Of a stretch of 5,813 nucleotides of DNA, positions 1 to 5,713 are shown in pieces. The notes beneath the pieces are model-generated. The model saw nothing but the letters and a program-made list of their open reading frames with translations. It was not told where the DNA came from and did not search any database. Where the stretch lies: assembly GCA_030039695.1 (NCBI GenBank), contig JASHVB010000011.1, forward strand, positions 1 to 5,813, written 5' to 3'. The translations under genes were made by a program, and so were the position numbers. Position 1 is the stretch's first letter. Every line of letters begins with the position of its first letter. This DNA comes from Acetobacteraceae bacterium. Its GTDB lineage: Bacteria; Pseudomonadota; Alphaproteobacteria; Acetobacterales; Acetobacteraceae.

Positions 1-16
1 ATGTCACTATGTCACT
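1..16. repeat. 8-bp tandem direct duplication
   Basis: ATGTCACT occurs twice back to back at the left edge. The second copy supplies an ATG at position 9 that is in frame with the small membrane-protein gene. The copies are 8 bp apart, so the two ATGs lie in different frames. This may be a chance or slippage duplication; the window edge hides what lies to the left. Confidence 0.4.
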
Positions 17-35
17 GCGCCACAGAGAGGCCGAC

Positions 36-410
36 ATGCGCCACATATGGGAGTCGTCATGGATTTGGCTGGGGTTTGCAGTAGTCTTCGCCGCACTCGG
101 CAGCTATCATTTTTGGGCATCGACCCAAACGACGCCGCCTTTCGAATTTCAACCTAGGCCAATTACCCAAATACCCGGGCTGCAGATTACAATGCAAATT
201 GCTGGCATAGACCAGCCAATTCAGGATTTTGCTAAAGAGTTCAACGTCTACCTCCAGAAGCGCAATTCCAGCGCAACGCTATCTAATATCGCGTCAGCCT
301 GGGGATACGTTGTGGCCTTTCTCGCTGCGTTGCTGTCTTTTTTCAGAGAGATGTCGGCTCGGAAAGCATTCGAACGCAACAGCGCGCGGCCAGGCTCGCC
401 ATCGAGCTGA
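36..410 (+). CDS. Small membrane protein of unknown function
   Basis: I do not recognise this 124-residue protein. Two hydrophobic segments are visible: residues about 8-26 (WIWLGFAVVFAALGSYHFW) and about 89-107 (WGYVVAFLAALLSFF). They enclose a soluble section of about 60 residues that is rich in Gln, Pro and Ile and contains PIQDFAKEFNVYLQKRN, which could form an amphipathic helix. The tail is short, basic and Ser/Pro-rich. It is probably an inner-membrane protein with both ends on one side and the middle section on the other. I chose ATG 36 because AGAGAGG lies 5 bases upstream; an in-frame ATG at position 9 would add nine residues but has no visible upstream context. Hand-counted GC over 121-300 is about 49%, against about 60% in a sample of the exporter gene, so recent transfer is possible. 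It converges on the exporter gene with a gap of only 42 bp and no obvious terminator. Confidence 0.6.
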   Translation: MRHIWESSWIWLGFAVVFAALGSYHFWASTQTTPPFEFQPRPITQIPGLQITMQIAGIDQPIQDFAKEFNVYLQKRNSSATLSNIASAWGYVVAFLAALLSFFREMSARKAFERNSARPGSPSS

Positions 411-452
411 CCCAGACGTACTGTCCCCGTCGCCTGCGGCAACGCGCAGCGC

Positions 453-2018
453 CTATTTCGCGGCCGAACGCCGGGTAAGGGCCACCAGTGGCAGCACGAT
501 GATCGCCAGCACGAACATCAGCTTGAAATCGTCGACATACGCAATGATCTGCGCCTGCCTGGTGACTTCCCCATTGAGCAAATCCAAACCACGAGCTGTT
601 GCCGGGTTCCACAGCCGCGCGGCGCCGCCGGTCTCCAGCGCCCGGTTGAACGGATTTACATTAGCGGCGATCAGGGCGTGATTGACCTGCGTGTTGGTCT
701 CCAGGAGCGCGCCGGTAACGGAAATGCCAAGCGCACTGCCGAGGTTTCGCATCAGGCTGTACACGCTGGTCCCTTCTGTTCTTATCGCCGCCGGCAGTGT
801 GGCGAAAGTCAGCAGATTGATAGGAATGGTCAGAAACCCGACACTGACACCCTGGGCGAAGCCCACGCTGATCACGCTGCCTTCGGACACACTCGGCGTC
901 CACTGCATCATTTGGTTCAGCACATAGGCACCCAGCATGAAGCCGAAAGCGACTAGCAGGCGCGGACCGACGCGGCCGGTCACCCGGCCGCAGATCATCG
1001 CCGCCAGCAGCAATCCGGCGCCACGCGGCGCCAAGACGATGCCAGCCGTCAACACCGGGTAGTCCATCAGGGTTTGCAGATATGGTGCCAGCAGAGCGAG
1101 CGACGCGTACATGATTAGCGCCATGATCGCATAGAGCAATCCACCGATCGCGAAGTTCCGGTCGGCAAACAGACGCGGCGACAGGAACGGGCGCGGTGCC
1201 AGGAAGAACTGCACCAAGAAGACATAGAAGCTGATTCCAGCCACGCCGGCTTCCAGAACGATTTCGCGCGAACTGAACCAGTCCAGCGTCTCGCCGCGGT
1301 CCAGCAGCATCTGCAGGGCACCAATCCCCAGGCTCAATGCGCCGAAGCCCAACCAGTCGAGCCGCACCGAGGTGTTGCGACTCGTCTCCTTCAGGAAGGT
1401 CAGCAGGCCGATGGCCGTCACGATGCCGAACGGCACGTTGATATAGAATATCCACCGCCAACTGTAGCTTTCGGTCAGCCAGCCGCCCAGGATGGGGCCG
1501 CAGATTGGTCCCATCATCACGCCCATCGTCCAGATCCCCAGCGCCTTAGCGCGTTGCTCAGGCGGGTAGAGTTCGTACATCACGGCTTGCGACAACGGCA
1601 CCAGGGCGGCGCCGAACATGCCTTGCATTATTCGGAAGAGCACGATCTCACCCAGCGAATCTGCGACGCCGCATAACGCGGAGGCGACTGTGAAGCCGAC
1701 TACCGCGATGACGAACAATCGCGTGCGACCCAACCACGCTGCAAGCAAGCCGGTGGGCGCGGTCATGATGGCCGCCGCGACGATATAGCTGGTGAGGACC
1801 CAGTTGATCTCGTCCTGGCTGGCCGACATGGTGCCCTGCATATAGGGCAACGCGACATTCGCGATGGTGCTGTCCAGCGACTGCATCAACGTTGCCAGTA
1901 CGGTGCAGATCGTCACGAGCGTGCGCACGCCATTGATCGCAGCTGGCTGCTCTTGCGTGGTGATCGATGCCGCCGGCTGTTCCGCCGAACGAGGAGCGGT
2001 GCCGGGTGTATGACTCAT
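453..2018 (-). CDS. DHA2-family (EmrB/QacA-type) MFS multidrug exporter
   Basis: This 521-residue protein is a proton-driven drug/H+ antiporter of the 14-helix DHA2 branch of the major facilitator superfamily, in the inner membrane. Family marks are clear. Helix 1 carries the DHA2 motif LDSTIANVALP (residues 48-58). A motif-A-like loop GLLAAWLGRTRLF (90-102) joins helices 2 and 3. R129 in FRIMQG sits in helix 4 (motif B). Helix 5 carries the antiporter motif C, GPICGPILGGW (170-180), followed by SWRWIFYINVPFG (186-198), typical of EmrB. Length matches EmrB (about 510). The ATG at 2018 overlaps the marR stop as ATGA and has AAGGA just upstream, so translation is probably coupled. The frame stays open upstream to about 2351, but that part lies inside marR and is Arg/Gly-rich with no EmrB character. 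No EmrA (HlyD-type) adaptor or outer-membrane factor is in the window, so it may work alone or with a distant partner. The substrate cannot be read from sequence. Confidence 0.93.
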   Translation of the reverse strand: MSHTPGTAPRSAEQPAASITTQEQPAAINGVRTLVTICTVLATLMQSLDSTIANVALPYMQGTMSASQDEINWVLTSYIVAAAIMTAPTGLLAAWLGRTRLFVIAVVGFTVASALCGVADSLGEIVLFRIMQGMFGAALVPLSQAVMYELYPPEQRAKALGIWTMGVMMGPICGPILGGWLTESYSWRWIFYINVPFGIVTAIGLLTFLKETSRNTSVRLDWLGFGALSLGIGALQMLLDRGETLDWFSSREIVLEAGVAGISFYVFLVQFFLAPRPFLSPRLFADRNFAIGGLLYAIMALIMYASLALLAPYLQTLMDYPVLTAGIVLAPRGAGLLLAAMICGRVTGRVGPRLLVAFGFMLGAYVLNQMMQWTPSVSEGSVISVGFAQGVSVGFLTIPINLLTFATLPAAIRTEGTSVYSLMRNLGSALGISVTGALLETNTQVNHALIAANVNPFNRALETGGAARLWNPATARGLDLLNGEVTRQAQIIAYVDDFKLMFVLAIIVLPLVALTRRSAAK

Positions 2019-2470
2019 CGGTCCTTGTCCGGCTGCCTCGCCAGGTTCTCGCAGACGCGTTCCAGCACGCGGGTTGCCACGTCGAGGTCTTCGTGCGTGA
2101 GGCCGGTCAGAGTGGCTTGCCGCACCGCGCGCGATACGCTCTCGACTTGCTCCGCGACCGCGCGTCCGCGCGCTGTCGGCACGATGATTTTGGCGCGGCG
2201 GTCGCTGCCTTCCTCGCGTTCGACGAGCTGGGCCGCTTCCAGAGCATCGAGCAATCGCACGACCGAGGAACCATCCAGTGTCAGCGCCGCGGCAAGGTCC
2301 TTCTGCCGCATTGGCTCCGATGCGCGAGCTAGATAGATCAGCGGGAGCCACATGGCCTCGGTGAGACCGAACGGCTGCAGCCGGCGGTCAACCGCACGCC
2401 GCCACTGCCGCGCGGCCCGCGCCACGAGCGGTGCGAACCCATTCTGAAGCTGCCGGTGCGTCCTATTCAT
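2015..2470 (-). CDS. MarR-family transcriptional regulator
   Basis: This 151-residue protein has MarR-family length and architecture: N- and C-terminal helices for dimerisation around a winged helix-turn-helix. Residues 35-48 (GLTEAMWLPLIYLA) match the usual second helix. Residues 54-82 (MRQKDLAAALTLDGSSVVRLLDALEAAQL) form the DNA-reading helix-turn-helix. VEREEGSDRRAKIIVPTARG (83-102) is the beta wing with the conserved D90-R91-R92. MarR proteins usually bind a palindrome over their own promoter and release it on binding a phenolic or other small ligand. The gene immediately precedes and overlaps (ATGA) the MFS exporter, so it most likely controls that exporter. The start at 2470 gives a normal N-terminus. 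The frame continues upstream to 2710, but the extra 80 residues cross the promoter-like region and look non-coding. No strong Shine-Dalgarno is seen before 2470; the leader looks short. Confidence 0.92.
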   Translation of the reverse strand: MNRTHRQLQNGFAPLVARAARQWRRAVDRRLQPFGLTEAMWLPLIYLARASEPMRQKDLAAALTLDGSSVVRLLDALEAAQLVEREEGSDRRAKIIVPTARGRAVAEQVESVSRAVRQATLTGLTHEDLDVATRVLERVCENLARQPDKDR

Positions 2471-2494
2471 GCGCGTACCATTAGATGATGGACC

Positions 2495-2522
2495 AATACA
2501 TGATATGTCATCGATTTGGCAA
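2495..2522 (-). promoter_or_regulatory. Putative marR-exporter promoter
   Basis: Reading the minus strand, TTGCCA (2522-2517, five of six matches to TTGACA) is followed after 16 bp by TGTATT (2500-2495, four of six matches to TATAAT). Transcription would begin near 2488, leaving a leader of about 18 nt before the marR ATG. The region is locally AT-rich in a GC-rich neighbourhood. The assignment rests on consensus matching only. Confidence 0.45.
2500..2511. promoter_or_regulatory. Candidate MarR operator palindrome
   Basis: ATGATATGTCAT is an imperfect 12-bp palindrome (10 of 12 positions symmetric), sitting between the putative -35 and -10 elements of the marR promoter. Wider arms GATGA (2484-2488) and TCATC (2508-2512) also face each other across it. 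The position fits an autorepression site where bound MarR would block RNA polymerase. The link to this particular regulator is inferred from location. Confidence 0.45.
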
Positions 2523-2525
2523 GTG

Positions 2526-2544
2526 CGGGGCAGGGCGCGCCCCG
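2526..2544. repeat. GC-rich inverted repeat in the divergent spacer
   Basis: CGGGGC (2526-2531) and GCCCCG (2539-2544) form a perfect 6-bp stem around a 7-nt loop, just upstream of the marR promoter, in the 253-bp spacer between marR and the IalB-family gene. No T-run follows on either strand, so it does not look like a terminator. It may be incidental in GC-rich DNA. Confidence 0.3.
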
Positions 2545-2723
2545 AACCGAGGCGGTCCTTACAAAGCGCTCGCGGGATTGAGGCGCCCTGACTGGGAGGC
2601 GTCGGAGCCTTTCGCCGCAGCTGCGACGCTACCACCCATAGCGGCCAGTTCGCCCCGGATGCCATCGATTGGGCCGTCATGGTAGGCTCCGGCACCGTGT
2701 TCTGAGACACGAAAGGGGGCCGC

Positions 2724-3272
2724 GTGTTCGCATATGTCGGCAGAGCTGTGTACGTGGCTACGAGCTTGGCGCTATCCCTCGTGGGCAGTCAGGCGCTCGC
2801 CAAAGACACCACACTTCTCCCCGGAGGAGCGACGACTCTACGGGAGGGGCACGGTGACTGGATCGTTTCATGTGACATCGTCACGCAGAACGGTGCCAGC
2901 CGAAAGGTTTGCGGCCTCTCGCAGGTACAAACCAACACACAGTCGCACCAGCGTATTCTCGCCGTGCAGTTACAACCCGACGACTCAGTTGTCGAAGGCA
3001 CGTTGGTGCTGCCCTTTGGACTCGACCTGGGCAAGGGAGTAACACTCCAAGTCGATGAGGGGATGGTATTTGCTTCTCTGCCTTTCCGGACCTGCATCCC
3101 GGCTGGTTGCCTGGTTAACCTGAACTTTGATGGAAAGTCTGTTGCGGCCCTTCGTGCGGGGAGCAGCCTCAAGGTGAACGTTTTTCCGGTTGGTGGACAG
3201 GAAATGTCACTTTCGATTTCACTCAAAGGTTTTCCGGGCGCGCTCGATAGGACGATCGCACTCTTGAAGTAG
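2724..3272 (+). CDS. Invasion-associated locus B (IalB) family exported protein
   Basis: This 182-residue protein has a Sec signal peptide: a basic/short n-region, hydrophobic core at 11-21, and probable cleavage after ALA at residue 26. The mature part (156 residues) matches the IalB family. GDWIVSCD (44-51) gives the usual W and first Cys, followed by KVCGLSQVQ (61-69), LVLPFGLDLGKGVTLQVDEG (94-113), LPFRTCIPAGC (119-129) and near the end LSISLKGFPGAL (163-174). Four cysteines (50, 63, 124, 129) probably make two periplasmic disulfides. The start is GTG, with AAAGGGGG ending 4 bases upstream; no in-frame ATG would keep the signal peptide. The family is named after a Bartonella protein linked to erythrocyte invasion, but members are common in free-living alphaproteobacteria where the role is unclear, so pathogenicity should not be inferred. 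It is divergent from marR and appears to be a single-gene unit. Confidence 0.9.
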   Translation: MFAYVGRAVYVATSLALSLVGSQALAKDTTLLPGGATTLREGHGDWIVSCDIVTQNGASRKVCGLSQVQTNTQSHQRILAVQLQPDDSVVEGTLVLPFGLDLGKGVTLQVDEGMVFASLPFRTCIPAGCLVNLNFDGKSVAALRAGSSLKVNVFPVGGQEMSLSISLKGFPGALDRTIALLK

Positions 3273-4053
3273 CGCCGGTCAGCGACGCATCAGCCCAAAT
3301 CGGGGATCACTGCACAATTAGAAATAAATCGTGCGTCGGGCACTAAACTGGATGAGGTCGGAGGCTTTCAGAAGCACTCAATTGCGCATCGGGTCGGGCA
3401 TGGACATTTGCGTCTCGAGACCCTGTCCGAAGGCCCCCTCTCAACATCCGCCGCAGGACCGTTCCATGCCCGGAGGAACACAGGAAGACTGTCGGTTCCC
3501 TGATGGGTAGACTCCCGCTCCGGAACGATTGGCACGTTTGCGGAGCGATGGGACGAGACAGCAAATTCCGTGCCAGGGATTGGGCCCTGATGGCAATAGA
3601 CGCGCACGCAGAGGTATTATCTCTTCCGCTGTAACGGCGACGGGCTGATTGAGACGTGCTAGCGTGGCATTGCACGCTACAGGAACAGCGTTAGAACCAT
3701 CATTTGGTCTCGGATGGACGAGGTCTTGCTGGCGTTGCAGGTGTTGCGGTCGAGCTAAACCACTGGACCGACATCCTGCTGACGATGCTTTGCGGTCAGT
3801 AGGCGAAGTTTGCATTCGTTGCCGCTGAATTGAGAAATCCCAACCGCCAGCGTGAGTGGTGGACTAAGAAGTGGATGGCGCATTGATGACGCGGTGTCCA
3901 GCCGGGACGCTGCTTCAGGTCTGACTCCAAGACTGGTCATGACCGAAATCATCCCGTAGCCCCTAGCCGAGAGGAGCTGCACCTGTCGCGGAGCGCAGGG
4001 GCGGCGTATGGTTAAGAAAATCACCCGGTAGCCCGGAGGAAAGGACGCTGGCC
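3273..4053. other. Gene-poor intergenic region of about 780 bp
   Basis: No reading frame here has a recognisable domain, signal peptide or believable start. The minus-strand open frames are Ser/Arg/Pro-rich and overlap each other, as expected of chance frames in GC-rich DNA. Plus-strand frames are broken by frequent stops. An AT-rich patch (about 3311-3330) lies shortly after the IalB-family gene. A perfect 7-bp inverted repeat sits at 3660-3679. The final part must contain the promoter of the NfeD-slipin operon, but I could not identify a convincing one. The region could be decayed coding sequence, or it could hold an unrecognised small RNA. Confidence 0.6.
3660..3679. repeat. 7-bp perfect inverted repeat with 6-nt loop
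   Basis: TAGCGTG (3660-3666) and CACGCTA (3673-3679) pair perfectly around GCATTG. It lies in the gene-poor stretch and is not followed by a T-run on either strand, so it is not a standard intrinsic terminator. It could be a protein-binding site or part of an RNA structure; function unknown. Confidence 0.4.
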
Positions 4054-4464
4054 TTGCAGTGGGTGTTTCTCGTCCTCGGCCTGGTCGCTGCAATCGCGGA
4101 GCTGAACAGCGGCACGTTCTATTTGGCCGGGGTGGCGGCCGCCGCGTTCCTGACTGCACTTTCGGGCTTGTGGATCCGAGCGGACTGGCTTCCGGTCGCC
4201 TTTCTCCTATTCTGCATTGGGCTTCTACCCGCGGTCCTGCTGCTGCGGCGTCGGCTTTCACGAGGGCGGACGCTTCCCGACCCGGATGTAGGCCAGATCG
4301 TGACAGTGGTGAGCATTTCGGAGGGGAGCGGGCGGCTCGTCGTGTCGTATCGCGGGTCACGCTGGGAAGGGGTGCTCGAGCGGGGGAAGATGCCCGAGCC
4401 CGGGCAGAGCGCAACCATAACCCACAAGACCGACAAGCTTCTGCATCTTGCTGGGAGAAGATGA
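4054..4464 (+). CDS. NfeD-family membrane protein (short form), slipin partner
   Basis: This 136-residue protein has the layout of the short NfeD type (NfeD1b, like E. coli YbbK): a compact membrane part and a C-terminal OB-fold, without the N-terminal serine-protease domain of long NfeD. Hydrophobic segments lie at about 2-15, 21-40 and 46-64, followed by the basic stop LRRRLSRGR. Glu16 and the GTFYLAG segment (20-26) fit the family's first helices. The OB-fold starts near VGQIVTVVSISEGSGRLVV (79-97) and continues with YRGSRWEGVLERG (99-111) and PGQSATITHKTDKLLHL (116-132). NfeD proteins of this class bind SPFH/slipin proteins through the OB-fold, and the next gene is exactly such a protein. 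The start is TTG, chosen because GGAGGAAAGGA (4035-4045) ends 8 bases upstream. An in-frame GTG at 4063 is possible but would trim the first helix. Confidence 0.88.
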   Translation: MQWVFLVLGLVAAIAELNSGTFYLAGVAAAAFLTALSGLWIRADWLPVAFLLFCIGLLPAVLLLRRRLSRGRTLPDPDVGQIVTVVSISEGSGRLVVSYRGSRWEGVLERGKMPEPGQSATITHKTDKLLHLAGRR

Positions 4465-4483
4465 GCCGCGAAGGGAAAATGCC

Positions 4484-5458
4484 GTGGGGGCCGTTTTATT
4501 GACCGATCTCATCGTCATCGTCCTCTTTGTGGTGCTTGCCTTCGGGATCCTGCGCTCTGGGACCAGCATTGTGCCGCAGCAGCGCGCCTGGGTGGTGGAA
4601 CGGCTCGGCAAGTTCCACCGCGTGTTGCCGGCCGGATTCAACGTGATCGTTCCGTTCCTTGACCGGATCGCGTACCAGTTTGACCTGCGCGAGATGCCGA
4701 CCGAGGTACCCGCACAGGTCTGTATCTCGCTCGACAACACTACGCTTACGGTGGACGGGTTCCTCTATCTGCAGATCACCGACGCAGTAAAGGCCGCGTA
4801 CGGATCGAGCAACCCGATCGTTGCGGCGACGCAGCTCGCGCAAACCTCGATGCGCTCGGAGATCGGCAAGCTGCATCTGGATCAGGCGCTCTCCTCGCGC
4901 CAGATGTTGAACGCCGCGGTGGCGACAGCGGTGGACGAGGCGGCGGTGAACTGGGGCATTAAGGTGCTGCGTTACGAGATCAAGGATATCACCCCGCCGG
5001 CGGACATCCTACGTGCAATGGAGCTACAGATCACGGCCGAGCGCGAGAAGCGGGCGCAGATTGCCCGCTCTGAAGGGCAGCGGCAGCAGGAGATCAATAC
5101 CTCCGAGGGACGGCGGCAGCAGGAGATTAATATCGCTGACGGGCGCAAGCAGGCGGAGATATTGCGCGCCGAGGGCGAGGCACGGGCGATCGCGCTGGTA
5201 GCGACGGCGAGTGCCGAGGCGATCCGCGCGATCGCTGCGGCGGCGGTGGTTGACGGTGGGATCGAGGCGCTGCAGATGCAGCTCGCCAAGGATTTCATCG
5301 ACCGCTGGGCCAACCTTGCCAAGCAGAGCACAACGATGATCGTGCCCGCGGATCTCGGCAATATCGGCGCGATGGTGGGGACTGCGCTCTCGATCGTGAA
5401 GGAGAGCTCACGAATTCCGCCGGCGGCACAGCACGGCTCCGTTCCGAGTACCGGCTGA
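4484..5458 (+). CDS. SPFH/Band 7 slipin-family protein (QmcA/paraslipin type)
   Basis: This is a membrane-anchored scaffold protein of the stomatin/prohibitin superfamily, 324 residues from this start. One N-terminal helix (about 5-23) is followed by the SPFH domain (about 29-185): IVPQQRAWVVERLGKFHRVL (29-48), AGFNVIVPFLDRI (50-62), MRSEIGKLHLDQALSSR in mid-domain, and the typical ITPP at 169-172. A charged coiled coil (about 175-250) contains four 11-residue repeats. A hydrophobic Ala-rich segment and a C-terminal domain with IVPADLGNIGAMVGT follow. Such proteins form large ring or cage assemblies with NfeD partners in membrane microdomains and influence membrane-protein quality control. 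The start is uncertain. GTG 4484 has AAGGGAAA 6 bases upstream; TTG 4448 would overlap nfeD and add 12 charged residues; TTG 4499 would still keep the helix. An ATG at 4461 overlaps the nfeD stop but is out of frame. The gene is cotranscribed with nfeD. Confidence 0.92.
   Translation: MGAVLLTDLIVIVLFVVLAFGILRSGTSIVPQQRAWVVERLGKFHRVLPAGFNVIVPFLDRIAYQFDLREMPTEVPAQVCISLDNTTLTVDGFLYLQITDAVKAAYGSSNPIVAATQLAQTSMRSEIGKLHLDQALSSRQMLNAAVATAVDEAAVNWGIKVLRYEIKDITPPADILRAMELQITAEREKRAQIARSEGQRQQEINTSEGRRQQEINIADGRKQAEILRAEGEARAIALVATASAEAIRAIAAAAVVDGGIEALQMQLAKDFIDRWANLAKQSTTMIVPADLGNIGAMVGTALSIVKESSRIPPAAQHGSVPSTG
5069..5200 (+). repeat. Four 33-bp (11-codon) repeats in the slipin coiled coil
   Basis: Consecutive in-frame 33-bp units encode SEGQRQQEINT, SEGRRQQEINI, ADGRKQAEILR and AEGEARAIALV. 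The first two are nearly identical, also at DNA level (sharing CGGCAGCAGGAGAT); later ones diverge. An 11-residue period is common in coiled-coil regions of SPFH proteins, giving a slightly right-handed coil. The near-identity of units 1 and 2 suggests a fairly recent internal duplication. Confidence 0.75.
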
Positions 5459-5469
5459 CCTAGCCTGAT

Positions 5470-5505
5470 TACTCGACCGGGCCTGTGGTGATCACCGGTT
5501 GAGTA
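5470..5505 (+). terminator. Stem-loop after the slipin gene, possible terminator
   Basis: TACTCGACCGG (5470-5480) pairs with CCGGTTGAGTA (5495-5505) over 11 bp with a single G-U wobble in RNA and a 14-nt loop. It begins 12 nt after the slipin stop codon. No T-run follows (CTGCAGC comes next), so it may be a U-less terminator or a 3' end-stabilising hairpin. A perfect palindrome, GGTGATCACC (5487-5496), overlaps the loop and right arm. Confidence 0.5.
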
Positions 5506-5688
5506 CTGCAGCGCGGCGATCACGCGCGACACTACTCCGGAAGCCGGGACAGCCGGAGGTTCGGCACGCGGCCTCGCCCACCCGAGCCAGAGCGGCGACA
5601 GCGACTGCCATCGACGGGGGTTCAATCCTCGACGAACAAGACCCACACTGCTCTGCGGGACGGCAACCGAAAAGGAGAGAACACCAGT

Positions 5689-5699
5689 GTGAGTTCTTA
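5689..5699 (+). pseudogene. Possible gene start cut off by the IS element
   Basis: AAAAGGAGAG (5670-5679) is a strong Shine-Dalgarno-like sequence. It is followed 11 bases after its AGGAG core by GTG AGT TCT TA, after which the IS terminal repeat begins, giving an immediate TAG at the junction. This is what a gene would look like if an IS had landed a few codons after its start. A second GTG at 5687 is directly followed by TGA. The rest of the gene would lie beyond the window, so its identity is unknown and chance cannot be excluded. Confidence 0.3.
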
Positions 5700-5712
5700 G
5701 AGTCTGTCCGGG
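5700..5712. repeat. Terminal inverted repeat of the IS5-family element
   Basis: GAGTCTGTCCGGG marks the end of the IS, located by its position just outside the transposase stop and by resemblance to the ends of IS5-family elements. The matching copy at the far end is not in this window, so the exact boundary is provisional by one or two bases. Confidence 0.6.
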
Positions 5713-5713
5713 A

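Noticed and set aside
661..1461. 266-residue minus-strand frame within the exporter gene
   Set aside because: It is a shadow frame of the exporter, which has clear MFS motifs throughout.
2019..2351. N-terminal extension of the exporter frame by about 111 residues
   Set aside because: It lies wholly inside marR in another frame, is Arg/Gly-rich, and has no EmrB similarity. The ATG at 2018 gives a normal EmrB N-terminus and an ATGA overlap.
2471..2710. Upstream extension of the MarR frame by 80 residues
   Set aside because: It crosses the likely promoter and operator, has unusual composition, and a MarR protein of normal length starts at 2470.
3343..3815. Overlapping minus-strand open frames in the gene-poor gap
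   Set aside because: No domain, signal peptide or good ribosome binding site is seen, and the overlapping frames have similar low-complexity composition.
3755..4414. 219-residue minus-strand open frame antisense to nfeD
   Set aside because: Its composition (Arg, Ser, Pro, Ala) is typical of a chance frame opposite a GC-rich gene, and nfeD on the other strand has clear family features.
4461..4502. 13-codon ORF starting at the ATGA overlap with nfeD
   Set aside because: It is too short to be supported as a gene by itself. It is discussed as a possible sign of the slipin start-site ambiguity.
5610..5650. tRNA-like T-arm (GGGGGTTCAATCCTC)
   Set aside because: The TTCAATC loop has only a partly paired stem, and I found no matching acceptor, D-arm or anticodon arm upstream.
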